This document shows, piece after piece, positions 36,409 through 45,202 of a stretch of DNA of 64,000 nucleotides. Position numbers and translations under genes: made by a program. The stretch is from GCA-2687515 sp002687515. Lineage in GTDB: Bacteria; Pseudomonadota; Alphaproteobacteria; Rhodospirillales; UBA2165. Every line of letters begins with the position of its first letter. The stretch's first letter is position 1. The notes beneath the pieces were generated by a model that was given only the letters and a program-made list of their open reading frames with translations, made no database searches and was not told the origin of the DNA. Location: the NCBI GenBank assembly GCA_030745835.1, contig JASLNU010000010.1:14201-78200 (forward strand), in the 5' to 3' direction.

Positions 36409-37671
36409 CTAGCCGTTGCCCAGGTGCCCGACGATATTTTCCAGCGGCTCGATGCCGCCGCCGGGGCCGATGGTCGCGAAGGTCGGCCGGCTTGCCGCGA
36501 CCCGGCCGGCGGCACGCAAAACGTCCTCGGCGCCGACCGCCTCTATCTTGGCGATGGTTTCATCGACCGGAATCGGGCGGCCGAAGATCTGCAATTGCCG
36601 GGCCGCCTGCTCGCACCGTGACGAGGTGCTTTCCAGGCCCATCAGGGTGTTCGCCTTCAATTGCGCCCGCGCCCGCGCCACTTCGTCCTCGCCGACAACC
36701 TTGCAGGCGCGCGCCAATTCGCTGCAGATCAAGGGTACCAGCTCCGCCGCTTCGGTGCGGCCAGTGCCCGCATAGATGCCGAACAGGCCGCCATCCTCGT
36801 AACTGGCGGAAAAACTATAGATGCTATAGACCAGCCCGCGCCGTTCGCGCGCTTCTTGAAACAGGCGCGATGACATGCCACCGCCGAACAGCGTCGAAAA
36901 CACCGACAAGGCATAATGGTCTGGGTGATCGTGGCGCAGTCCTTCGAAGCCGATCACCAGGTGCACTTGCTCCAACTCACGGTTTTCGCGGTATTCGCCG
37001 CCCCGGTAGTCGAGAGGCTGGGCATCGCCGCGCCGCGTTTGCGAAAGGCCGTCGAACGCCGCTTCCACCAACTCGGCGAATGCATCGTGATCGACCTTGC
37101 CGGCGGCGGCGAGGACGATGCGTTCGGCCGTATATTCGTCGCCCATATATTCCAGGAGGGTTTGCCGCTCGATGCCGGCAATCAGCTCCGCCGATCCCAG
37201 AACCGGCCGCCCCATCGGCTGTTCGGGAAACGCGGCTGCCTGGAAATGATCGAAGATGATGTCGTCGGGAGTGTCCTGGGCCTGGTGGATTTCCTGGATG
37301 ATGACGGCCCGCTCGCGCGTCAGTTCGTCTTCGTCCAAAGTGGAATTTTGCACGATGTCGGCGATGATATCGACGGCCAGCGGCAGATCGTCCTTCAGCA
37401 CCTTGGCGAAATAGGCGGTGTTTTCGCGCCCCGTGTAAGCGTTTAGATGGCCGCCCACATTCTCGATTTCCTCGACAATGGCCTGCGCCGACCGGCGCCG
37501 CGTGCCCTTGAAGGCCATATGCTCGAGAAGATGCGAAATGCCGTTCAATTCCAGCGCCTCATGGCGGGTGCCGACGGCCACCCAGGCGCCCACCGAAGCC
37601 GTCTCGACGGTCGCCATTTCGTCGGTGACGACACGCAAGCCGTTGCCGAGGGTGGTGACGCGGACGCTCAT
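36409..37671 (-). CDS. M16 family peptidase, mitochondrial processing peptidase-like
   Basis: A 420-residue protein without a signal peptide. The zinc motif HLLEH is at 47-51, with the distal acidic residue in EEIENVGGHLNAYTGRE. It has the glycine-rich loop region GGGMSSRLFQEARERRGLVY and no second inactive partner nearby, so it is the bacterial MPP-beta-like type, cytoplasmic. The ATG overlaps the thrC stop by four bases (ATGA), a common alphaproteobacterial pairing. Confidence 0.93.
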   Translation of the reverse strand: MSVRVTTLGNGLRVVTDEMATVETASVGAWVAVGTRHEALELNGISHLLEHMAFKGTRRRSAQAIVEEIENVGGHLNAYTGRENTAYFAKVLKDDLPLAVDIIADIVQNSTLDEDELTRERAVIIQEIHQAQDTPDDIIFDHFQAAAFPEQPMGRPVLGSAELIAGIERQTLLEYMGDEYTAERIVLAAAGKVDHDAFAELVEAAFDGLSQTRRGDAQPLDYRGGEYRENRELEQVHLVIGFEGLRHDHPDHYALSVFSTLFGGGMSSRLFQEARERRGLVYSIYSFSASYEDGGLFGIYAGTGRTEAAELVPLICSELARACKVVGEDEVARARAQLKANTLMGLESTSSRCEQAARQLQIFGRPIPVDETIAKIEAVGAEDVLRAAGRVAASRPTFATIGPGGGIEPLENIVGHLGNG

Positions 37672-39068
37672 CTAACGCCTCCCAGCCGCTGATCCAGAAA
37701 CGCCGCTACCAGCCCGATATCGTTGGCCAGCGTTTCGTAGCGCTCCGGCCGCTCGAACAGATCGCCGAGCCGGGGCGGCAATTCGGGGTGGATGCCGGTG
37801 GCTTCCTCGACGGCGGCTGAAAACTTGGCCGGATGGGCGGTCGCCATGGCGATCACCGGCGTGCCCGCCGGCAATTCGGCCTGGCGCGCCGCCTCGACGC
37901 CGATCGCCGTGTGCGGGTCCACAAGCCGGCCGTTTGCCCGGTGCAAATCAGCAATGACCGCCTTGGTGGCGTTGTCGCCGAGGCGGTGGCCTTCGAACGT
38001 TTTGCGCATGGCGCGCCAGCGGCCCTTGCCGAAATTGGCCTTGCCGTTGCGCCGGAAGCGGTCCATCGCCTTGGCGACGGCGGCACCGTCGCGGCGGTAA
38101 TGCTCGAACAAAAGCCGTTCGAAATTACTGGAAATCTGGATATCCATCGACGGGCTCAGGGTCGGCACGACGTCGCTGGTGGTCATCTCGCCGGTGCCGA
38201 AATAGCGGGTCAGGATATCGTTGGCGTTGGACCCGATGATCAGCTTTTCCACCGGCAGTCCCATGCGCATGGCTCCATAGGCGGCGAACACATTGCCGAA
38301 ATTACCGGTCGGCACGGCGAAGGCCACCCGGCGGTCGGGCGCGCCGAGGCTGACGGCGGTGGTGAAATAATAGACGATCTGCGCCATGATGCGCGCCCAG
38401 TTGATCGAATTAACGGCGGAAAAATTGTGCCGCGCCGCCAGCGCTTTATCGGCGAACAGCGCCTTCACCATGTCCTGGCAATCGTCAAAGGTTCCCTCAA
38501 TGGCGACGTTGTGGACATTATTCGAGGCGACCGTGGTCATTTGCCGACGCTGCACATCGGACACCCGGCCCTTGGGATGGAAAATGAACATTTCAATGGC
38601 GTCGCGGTCGCGGCAGGCCTCGATGGCGGCCGAGCCGGTATCGCCCGAGGTGGCGCCGATGATGGTAACCCGCTGGCCGCGCTTTTTCAGCACGTGGTCG
38701 AACAGGCGCCCCACCAATTGCAGCGGATAGTCCTTGAAGGCCAGGGTCGGCCCATGGAATAGCTCGGCCAGCCATAGGCAATCGTCCAACTGCACCAGCG
38801 GCGCGATAGCCGGATGCCTGAAACTTGCATAGGCGTCCTCGATCATGGCTTTGAACGCGTCTTCGTCCAGCCCGCCCTCGACATAGGGGCGCATGACTGC
38901 AAGCGCGATTTCCGTATAGCCGAGGCCGCCGAGGGCACGGATGTCCGCCTTGGCCAGGCGCGGCCAGGTTTCGGGCAGGTAAAGCCCGCCGTCACCGGCC
39001 AGCCCGGCCAGGAGAACGTCCTCGAATTCCAAAATCGGGGCTTGCCCGCGTGTGCTCACATAGCGCAC
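37668..39068 (-). CDS. thrC: Threonine synthase
   Basis: A 466-residue PLP enzyme converting O-phosphohomoserine to threonine. The PLP Lys is at 112 in HGPTLAFKDYPLQ, and GATSGDTGSAA and AVPTGNFGNV are conserved. It starts with GTG at 39066-39068; GGAG lies eight bases upstream. It is the first gene of a thrC-M16 operon. Repeat copy 3 begins 30 bases upstream of the start codon. Confidence 0.97.
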   Translation of the reverse strand: MRYVSTRGQAPILEFEDVLLAGLAGDGGLYLPETWPRLAKADIRALGGLGYTEIALAVMRPYVEGGLDEDAFKAMIEDAYASFRHPAIAPLVQLDDCLWLAELFHGPTLAFKDYPLQLVGRLFDHVLKKRGQRVTIIGATSGDTGSAAIEACRDRDAIEMFIFHPKGRVSDVQRRQMTTVASNNVHNVAIEGTFDDCQDMVKALFADKALAARHNFSAVNSINWARIMAQIVYYFTTAVSLGAPDRRVAFAVPTGNFGNVFAAYGAMRMGLPVEKLIIGSNANDILTRYFGTGEMTTSDVVPTLSPSMDIQISSNFERLLFEHYRRDGAAVAKAMDRFRRNGKANFGKGRWRAMRKTFEGHRLGDNATKAVIADLHRANGRLVDPHTAIGVEAARQAELPAGTPVIAMATAHPAKFSAAVEEATGIHPELPPRLGDLFERPERYETLANDIGLVAAFLDQRLGGVR

Positions 39069-39097
39069 AGCTATTTCTCCGGACCAATTCGGCGCTT

Positions 39098-39360
39098 ATA
39101 CCAAGGTGCAGTGATAATAACCCATAGAGACGGCATACCAAGGTTTTCGGCAAGGAGCGCGCGGCGCGGCGATGCGGGACATCGGAAGACGTGCGCGACG
39201 CTGTCCGAAAGCCTTGGTATGCCGCCGTTCCGGTCGCCCATGCGGCCCGCCGGAGGGCGTCAGAAACGCTTGCCGATACCCCGCATCGCCGGCGCGTTCC
39301 TTCCTACCCGGCGGACCGCATGGGCGATCTCTATGGGTCATTATCACTGCACCTTGGTAT
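39098..39360 (+). repeat. Y-structured repeat element, copy 3 (263 bp)
   Basis: Outer inverted repeats 39098-39130 and 39328-39360 pair over 33 bases with one mismatch. Hairpin 1 pairs 39131-39150 with 39205-39224 (19 of 20); hairpin 2 pairs 39234-39252 with 39309-39327 (18 of 19). The tips carry GGCAAGGAGCGCG ... GCGCGACGCTGTCC and GCTTGCCGAT ... GCATCGCCGGCGCG ... CCTACCCGG. It fills most of the gap between thrC and the M32 carboxypeptidase. Confidence 0.9.
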
Positions 39361-39429
39361 TAACCTATCTTGCGCCCGATGGCGCGACAAGTCCCAGGAA
39401 AAGCCCGGGCAAGGCCTGGGTAAGTCAGG

Positions 39430-40929
39430 TTAACTCAAATAGCGCGCCGTCAGATGATCGAGGAAAATTTCGGGATCGAGCGGCGCGCCGGTGGCCCGCT
39501 CGGTCAATTCCGGCGTTTGCAGAAAAGCGCCAAGGGCGTGCACATTTTCGCCCAGCCAGGCATAGAGCGGCTTGAAATCACCACGGCCGATGGCGGCCGG
39601 GATGTCCGGGTTCGATACCACCGCGGCGCGGTAGAATTGCGCCGCCGCGATGGCGCCCATGGTGTAGCTGGGGAAATAGCCAAAGGCGCCGTCGAACCAG
39701 TGGATGTCCTGCATGCAGCCATCGGCGTCATTGTTTGGTTTGAGCCCTAGCAGCTTCTCCATGCCATCGTTCCAGGCGGCGGGCAGATCATTAATCGGCA
39801 AATCGCCCGACAGCAATGCGCGCTCCAGTTCGGTGCGCAGGATGATATGCAAGGGATAAGTGGCTTCGTCGGCATCGACCCTGATCAGCCCCGGCGCCAC
39901 GGCTGTGTAGATGCGATAGAGATTGTCGGCGCCCCAGGCCGGGCCGGCGCCGCCGAAGGCTTCGGCCAGGATCGGCGCGGCATGATCGATGAAGGGGCGC
40001 GAGCGGCAGGCCTGCATCTCGATGATCAGCGATTGGCTTTCGTGGATATCCATGCCGCGCGCCTCGCCCACCGGCTGCAATCGCCACCTGGCGGGCAGGC
40101 CCTTTTCATAAAGCGCATGGCCGGTTTCGTGCAAGATGCCCATCAGGCCGGTGGCGAAATCGGCTTGGTCATAACGGGTGGTGATGCGCAGATCGTCGGG
40201 GGTGCCGCCGGAAAAGGGATGCAGGCTGGTATCGAGCCGGCCCTGGCCGAAATCAAAACCAAGAACTTTCATGAAGCGGACGCCGACTTCGCGCTGCGTC
40301 GCCTCGGCGAACGGACCCTCGGGCAGGACCGGCGCCGGCTCGCGCGCCTGGCGCTCCAGCACTTGATTGATGAATTCCGGCAGGTGATCGGCCAGGCGGG
40401 CGAACACCCGGTCCACCATGCCGGCGCTGATGCCCGGCGAATACTGATCGAGAAGTGCATCATAAGGCGCGCAATCGAGGGCTTCGGCCTTGGCGGCGGC
40501 GGCCTCCCGCTCCAGCCGCAGAACCTCGGCCAACAGTTTCGAGACCGATGCGAAATCCGATTTGGGGCGCGCTTCGCGCCATTTCATCTCACATGCCATG
40601 GATGCCTTAGAGCGGGCTTCGACGAGATCGGTCGGCAGCGCCGTTGCATGCGCCCAGATGCGCCGCATCTCGCGCAAGTTGGCCGCCGGCCAGGGATCGA
40701 GGCCGCCCTTGTATTTGGCGTCTTCCTCGGCGCCATCGAGCAACTCTCCGGTTTCCGGCTGGCACAGAATTTCGTGCCGTACCGAGGCCAGGACGGCGAT
40801 CTGTTCGCCGCGCGCCTTGGCGCCGCCGGGCGGCATCATTACCGATGCATCCCAATGCAGCATGCCGGCGGCCTGGCCAATGGCGGACAAGCGCCGGAAG
40901 CGGGCCTCAAGCTCAAGGTAAGGGGTCAT
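39430..40929 (-). CDS. M32 family metallocarboxypeptidase (carboxypeptidase Taq type)
   Basis: A 499-residue cytoplasmic zinc carboxypeptidase. HETGH is visible in GILHETGHALYEKG near residue 260, with the third ligand Glu in MDIHESQSLIIEMQ. The C-terminal part FDGAFGYFPSYTMGAIAAAQ is conserved in the family. The frame extends to 41109 but overlaps ctaB; ATG at 40927-40929, 19 bases after the ctaB stop, is preferred. It is probably the last gene of the ctaB operon. Confidence 0.93.
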   Translation of the reverse strand: MTPYLELEARFRRLSAIGQAAGMLHWDASVMMPPGGAKARGEQIAVLASVRHEILCQPETGELLDGAEEDAKYKGGLDPWPAANLREMRRIWAHATALPTDLVEARSKASMACEMKWREARPKSDFASVSKLLAEVLRLEREAAAAKAEALDCAPYDALLDQYSPGISAGMVDRVFARLADHLPEFINQVLERQAREPAPVLPEGPFAEATQREVGVRFMKVLGFDFGQGRLDTSLHPFSGGTPDDLRITTRYDQADFATGLMGILHETGHALYEKGLPARWRLQPVGEARGMDIHESQSLIIEMQACRSRPFIDHAAPILAEAFGGAGPAWGADNLYRIYTAVAPGLIRVDADEATYPLHIILRTELERALLSGDLPINDLPAAWNDGMEKLLGLKPNNDADGCMQDIHWFDGAFGYFPSYTMGAIAAAQFYRAAVVSNPDIPAAIGRGDFKPLYAWLGENVHALGAFLQTPELTERATGAPLDPEIFLDHLTARYLS

Positions 40930-40948
40930 GCCGCGGAAGCGAGCCTTT

Positions 40949-41905
40949 TCAGGCGAAATAAGGCGCGATGAAATGATCGCCGAGCAGTACCAGGAAGATG
41001 AAAAACAGATGCAGGATCGAATAGCGGAACATGCGCCTCGGCGTTTCGAAATCGTCGCAGCGGTAAACCCGGACCGCGTGGTAAATGAACCAGAGGCTGA
41101 GCGCCGCAAGTATGGCGCCGCCGGCCAGGCTGGTCATGCCGACCAAGGCGGGCGCCACCACCACCGGGCTCAAGATAATCGTATAGGCCAGTATTTGCTT
41201 CTTGGTGCTGCCCTCGCCGGAGACCACCGGCAGCATGGGAACGCCGGCCCGTTCGTAGTCGCCCGACCGGTACAGCGCCAGCGCCCAGAAATGGGGCGGC
41301 GTCCACAGAAAGATGATGGCGAATAGAAGAATAGGTTCGATCGAGATGCCGCCGGTCGCGGCCGCCCAGCCGATCATCGGCGGCAGCGCCCCCGAGGCGC
41401 CGCCGATGACAATATTCTGCGGTGTCCGCCGCTTCAGCCAGATGGTGTAGATGAATACGTAGAAGGCGATGGTCACGGTCAGCAACAGGGCCGCCATCAT
41501 ATTGACCCAGTAGGCCATGACGCCGACCGACAGCACCGACAGCACGATTCCAAGCCACAGCGCCTGCACCGGATGCAGGCGGCCGGCGGGCAGGGGCCTG
41601 TCCATGGTGCGCTCCATGCGGCCGTCGATATCGCGGTCGTACCACATGTTAATGGCGCCCGATGCGCCGGCGCCGACGGCGATGGCGATGATGGCGATCA
41701 GTGCCGTCGCCGGGTCCAGGCTGCCCGGCGCCAGAAGCAGCCCGGCGAACCCGGTGAACAGTACCAGGGACATGACCCGGGGCTTCAATAGAAGGGCGTA
41801 ATCGACCAGGCGTTTGTGACCGCCGGCAAGGGCGGGTTCGGCCGCCGGCGCGGCGTTCCGGTCACGCGCCTCGGGCGTGGATATATCGGTGGCGTGTTCG
41901 GTCAT
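40949..41905 (-). CDS. ctaB: Protoheme IX farnesyltransferase (heme O synthase)
   Basis: A 318-residue inner-membrane UbiA-family enzyme adding a farnesyl group to heme B, the first step to heme A. The prenyl-diphosphate motif is NMWYDRDIDGRMERT, with a second conserved loop YRSGDYERAGVPMLP. About nine hydrophobic helices. It lies divergently from the aa3 oxidase structural genes, to which its product supplies heme. Confidence 0.95.
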   Translation of the reverse strand: MTEHATDISTPEARDRNAAPAAEPALAGGHKRLVDYALLLKPRVMSLVLFTGFAGLLLAPGSLDPATALIAIIAIAVGAGASGAINMWYDRDIDGRMERTMDRPLPAGRLHPVQALWLGIVLSVLSVGVMAYWVNMMAALLLTVTIAFYVFIYTIWLKRRTPQNIVIGGASGALPPMIGWAAATGGISIEPILLFAIIFLWTPPHFWALALYRSGDYERAGVPMLPVVSGEGSTKKQILAYTIILSPVVVAPALVGMTSLAGGAILAALSLWFIYHAVRVYRCDDFETPRRMFRYSILHLFFIFLVLLGDHFIAPYFA

Positions 41906-41953
41906 ATCGGCGTTGATATTACCCTTAAGCGCAAGCTGGTGATATGCGCAAGA

Positions 41954-43318
41954 TCAATTTTCGTCCTCGAATTCTTGAAATAAGGCCATCAGCACCAAAA
42001 TTACAAACGCCGCGGTGGCGATGATCGCCATGGCCAGGCCCAAATCCCTTAAACCGATGGCCGCGACGGCGGCGAAACTGTCCATTTCCAGGCCGGCGCC
42101 CATGGTTTTGCGCGCCGCTCCCATGCCGCCGGCGATGAACATGCCGCCGACGAAAAGCGCCTGACCGACGGCATAGAGGATGAGTTGCCCCCTGACCAGT
42201 CTGGGATAACGCGGGACGCGGCCCAAGGCGGGCAGAAACCATGCATAGAACAGCCCGTAAAAAGCCAGGTTGATGCCGCCGATGACGCCGTGGTAGTGGG
42301 CCGGCGTGCGCGTATCGGCGCCATCGACGAAAAATCCGAGACCGCCGCCAAGGGCGAACACCGCCGCCGCCAGGACCAGCGCCAGGACATCGGGCTTGGA
42401 AAAATCCGCCCCGGCCCACTGGCCGCGCGCCAGATACGCGCCGGCGGCGACGATCAGGGCCGGTACGGCCATCAGGTACTGCAAATCGGAGAAAGCAATG
42501 GTGTGCGCGTCGGTGCCCGCCGGAAAGGCGCCATAGAAGGCCAGCCCGGCGGCGGCGCCCAGGAACAACACAGCCATGGCGGCATTGAGGAATGCCGGCG
42601 CCGCCAGCATGGCGCCGAGGCCCGACCGCGACAACAGGTTGAGCGCCAGGATCAAGAGCGCCATGTTGAGGAATTGAAGGATATGGCCACCGCCCCAAAA
42701 TAGGGTTTCGTTATAGCCGTGATCGACCGGCGCGGCGCCGATTTGAAAAAAGGCCAGCATGAACGCCGCCAGCGCGCCGATATAAATCAGACCGACCGAC
42801 ACCAGTGCCATGCCGTCGGCGGCGGCGCCCCCGGAATCCCTTGTCGCCTTGCGCCGCAATTTGCCCAGCATTCCGGTGACCGGAATCAATACGCCGGCGC
42901 CGAGGCAGCCGAGGCCGGTATAGAACAGGGGATCGATGATTGCCGGGATATAGTTGTTCAGCGTCGGCTCGCCCCGCTGCAGGACCACCGGCACCATGAT
43001 CAAAACCGTGCCACCGACGGCGAGGGCCAGGCCGACGGCGTCCAGGGGATGGTTCTCAGGCCCGCCGCCAGCATCGGGGGTCAATTGCGCCATGAACCCG
43101 AGGACCGCCAAAAACCAAACCACAAAGGAAAGGACCACGTGCGCCACCAGGCCTTTCTGGAAGAACTGCTCGGGCCAGGCGACGGCGTTTTCCAGGAACG
43201 GTATTTTCGACAGCACCGGGATGATCAGGGCCAGTCCGGCGAAGGCCAGGGATAGAATCGCCAGCATCGCCCATCCCCAAAGGATGGCGCGGGCCGGGCC
43301 GGGCGGTAGCGCCTTCAT
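41954..43318 (-). CDS. Heme-copper-oxidase subunit I-like membrane protein
   Basis: A 454-residue, twelve-helix protein related to cbb3/NorB-type subunit I. Histidines in the expected helices are visible: LVAHVVLSF (helix II), FWGGGHILQF (helix VI, copper ligand) and PAHYHGVIGG (helix X, heme ligands). The usual HH copper pair of helix VII appears as a single His in GTDAHTIAF, so the copper site may be incomplete. Terminal-oxidase activity is therefore doubtful. It lies one base after the DUF420 gene and 48 bases before ctaB, in an operon of oxidase assembly genes. Confidence 0.8.
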   Translation of the reverse strand: MKALPPGPARAILWGWAMLAILSLAFAGLALIIPVLSKIPFLENAVAWPEQFFQKGLVAHVVLSFVVWFLAVLGFMAQLTPDAGGGPENHPLDAVGLALAVGGTVLIMVPVVLQRGEPTLNNYIPAIIDPLFYTGLGCLGAGVLIPVTGMLGKLRRKATRDSGGAAADGMALVSVGLIYIGALAAFMLAFFQIGAAPVDHGYNETLFWGGGHILQFLNMALLILALNLLSRSGLGAMLAAPAFLNAAMAVLFLGAAAGLAFYGAFPAGTDAHTIAFSDLQYLMAVPALIVAAGAYLARGQWAGADFSKPDVLALVLAAAVFALGGGLGFFVDGADTRTPAHYHGVIGGINLAFYGLFYAWFLPALGRVPRYPRLVRGQLILYAVGQALFVGGMFIAGGMGAARKTMGAGLEMDSFAAVAAIGLRDLGLAMAIIATAAFVILVLMALFQEFEDEN

Positions 43319-43319
43319 G

Positions 43320-43763
43320 TCAGGAAAGCCCCGCCGTTGCCGCCGGATAAAGCTGATACAGCATCAGGTAAACCAATATTCCGGTGACCGAAACATAGAT
43401 CCACACCGGCCAGGTCCAGCGGGCGATGCGCCGGTGCGCATCGAACCGCCCGGTCAATGCGCGCACCAGGGTGAAACCGGCCAGCGGCACGATGGCCATG
43501 GCCAGCACGACGTGGCTGACCAGGACCACATAGTAAAATACGCGGATCGCGCCGTCGCCTTGGAAGACGAAAATAGGGGCGTAAAATCGCAAGCTCACAT
43601 AGCTGATCAGGAACAGGCCCGAGATGACGGCGGCGGTGATCATCGCGGCGCGGTGGGCGCGGCGCGCACCCAGCCGGATGAAGACGAATCCGGCAATCAG
43701 GAAACAGGCGGCGGCGGCATTGAGGGCGGCGTTCAAATGCGGCAGAACGGCGATGGCATTCAT
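43320..43763 (-). CDS. DUF420 family protein, CtaM-like oxidase assembly factor
   Basis: A 147-residue, four-helix membrane protein. The pattern LPHLNAALNAAAACFLIAG at the start and YYVVLVSHVVLAMAIVPLAG in the third helix are typical of DUF420. Members such as Bacillus CtaM are needed to mature heme-copper oxidases. Its position next to ctaB and the oxidase-like protein supports that role. Confidence 0.85.
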   Translation of the reverse strand: MNAIAVLPHLNAALNAAAACFLIAGFVFIRLGARRAHRAAMITAAVISGLFLISYVSLRFYAPIFVFQGDGAIRVFYYVVLVSHVVLAMAIVPLAGFTLVRALTGRFDAHRRIARWTWPVWIYVSVTGILVYLMLYQLYPAATAGLS

Positions 43764-43821
43764 TTATCGGGTCCGTTGGTCGGGTACGAATCCTCGTACC
43801 AATCCTGGGGCCGCGTCGAAA

Positions 43822-43920
43822 CTAACCAATGCCGAATTTGACGATGGTGGCGGCGTACATGACGATGGCGGCAAGCACCAAGACCACAACAAAAAGGAGA
43901 TTTCTTTTTCGCGGTGTCAT
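43822..43920 (-). CDS. Small single-helix membrane protein (32 aa), oxidase-assembly type
   Basis: A short frame from ATG 43918-43920 to TAG 43822-43824. It encodes a basic start (MTPRKR), one hydrophobic helix (about residues 8-26) and a short tail. This is the usual form of the tiny proteins found in alpha- and betaproteobacterial cytochrome oxidase loci. It precedes the DUF420 gene by 58 bases. The ribosome site is weak, and an overlapping 84-codon frame in another phase is less protein-like. Confidence 0.5.
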   Translation of the reverse strand: MTPRKRNLLFVVVLVLAAIVMYAATIVKFGIG

Positions 43921-44190
43921 GGTTTCGATCGAAAATACTCCGGAATCGAGCGTCGCCAGACCCATTCCATTCGGGCGGGGCCGGGCAAAATAGCGGCATG
44001 CGCCCGTTTAGCACTCGGACGAGCGGTCCGCAACCGCCGAAATCATGGACGGCACCCGGGTTGGGGTCCGATAAAGCGATTGAAAATTATTATCAATTTC
44101 CCTTGGAAACCTGCCAAAAAATACCCAATTTGTTTGGTGGCAGCGCTTTACCAAGGGTGCGAATTCTTGTATAGGACCTTTTCATAACTA

Positions 44191-44205
44191 AAATAATGAT
44201 AATTC
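44191..44205. promoter_or_regulatory. Fur-box-like AT-rich site in the cox divergent region
   Basis: The 391-bp gap 43921-44311 separates the divergent assembly and structural operons. It holds AAATAATGATAATTC, resembling one and a half Fur hexamers, and a second AT-rich inverted repeat (TTGAAAATTATTATCAA) near 44082. A 6-bp hairpin AGCCCG/CGGGCT lies just before coxB. No other gene is seen in the gap. Confidence 0.3.
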
Positions 44206-44311
44206 GCTGTTCATATTTCGAAGCTATTTCGCAGCCGGACCATCCCGCCTAGCACCTTGTAACCAAATCATCAGCCCGGACCGTCGGGCTTGGGGGTAAG
44301 GAAAGTAAACG

Positions 44312-45169
44312 ATGACCAAAAGCTCATGGATTATATCTCTTTTCGTATTCGCCGCCGCCTTGTTCGCGGCCCAGGCGGTTGCGCTGGCCGCCGGCCCGCA
44401 ACCCTGGCAGATGAATTTTCAGGAAGCGGCAACGCCGGTCATGGAAGATATCATCGACTTCCATAACCTGTTGCTGGTGATCGAAACGATCATCGTTCTT
44501 TTTGTCCTCGGGCTGATGCTCATCATCATCGTCAAGTTCAATTCGAAGGCCAATCCGACACCGTCCAAGACCACCCATCACACCGCGCTCGAGGTTGTCT
44601 GGACGGTGGTGCCGATCATCATTCTGATCGTCATCGCGGTTCCATCCATGAAGCTGCTGTTTTTCCAAGACAAGGCCAAGAATCCCGAAATGACGCTCAA
44701 GATTATCGGCCACCAATGGTTCTGGTCCTATCAGTATCCGGACAACGGCAATTTCGAGTTCGACAGCAACATCGTTCCCGACGACGAGATCAAGGACGGT
44801 CAAGTGCGTCTTTTGGAAGTCGACGAGCGCGTGGTCCTGCCGGTTAATACGGAAATCCGCCTGTTGATGACTTCCGATGACGTGATCCATAACTGGGCGA
44901 TGCCGGCTTTCGGCGTCAAGTTGGACACGGTTCCGGGCCGCACTAACGAAACCTGGATCAAGGTTACCAAAACCGGCACCTATTACGGCATGTGCTCGGA
45001 ACTCTGCGGCGTCAACCACGGTTTCATGCCGGTCAGGGTCGACGTGGTTTCGAAGGCGGATTTCGCCAAATGGGCCACCGCCGCCAAGGTTAAATACGCG
45101 CAAAATGATGAAACGCCCGGAACGGACAAGCCGATCAAGGTTGTCCAGGCCGGCGCCGCCGCCCGCTAG
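44312..45169 (+). CDS. coxB: Cytochrome c oxidase subunit II
   Basis: A 285-residue subunit of the aa3-type oxidase. A cleavable signal, two membrane helices, then the periplasmic CuA domain with IIGHQWFWSYQYPD and the binuclear copper ligands CSELCGVNHGFM. It accepts electrons from cytochrome c. It is the first gene of coxB-coxA-ctaG-coxC-DUF983. A TAAGGA ribosome site lies upstream of ATG 44312. Confidence 0.97.
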   Translation: MTKSSWIISLFVFAAALFAAQAVALAAGPQPWQMNFQEAATPVMEDIIDFHNLLLVIETIIVLFVLGLMLIIIVKFNSKANPTPSKTTHHTALEVVWTVVPIIILIVIAVPSMKLLFFQDKAKNPEMTLKIIGHQWFWSYQYPDNGNFEFDSNIVPDDEIKDGQVRLLEVDERVVLPVNTEIRLLMTSDDVIHNWAMPAFGVKLDTVPGRTNETWIKVTKTGTYYGMCSELCGVNHGFMPVRVDVVSKADFAKWATAAKVKYAQNDETPGTDKPIKVVQAGAAAR

Positions 45170-45202
45170 GCCGGTTGATCAAGGATTGGAGAGGTAAGGA
45201 AT

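Noticed and set aside
43760..44014. An 84-codon minus-strand frame upstream of the DUF420 gene
   Set aside because: It overlaps a better 32-codon membrane protein frame, has an unnatural composition and runs through the DUF420 start.
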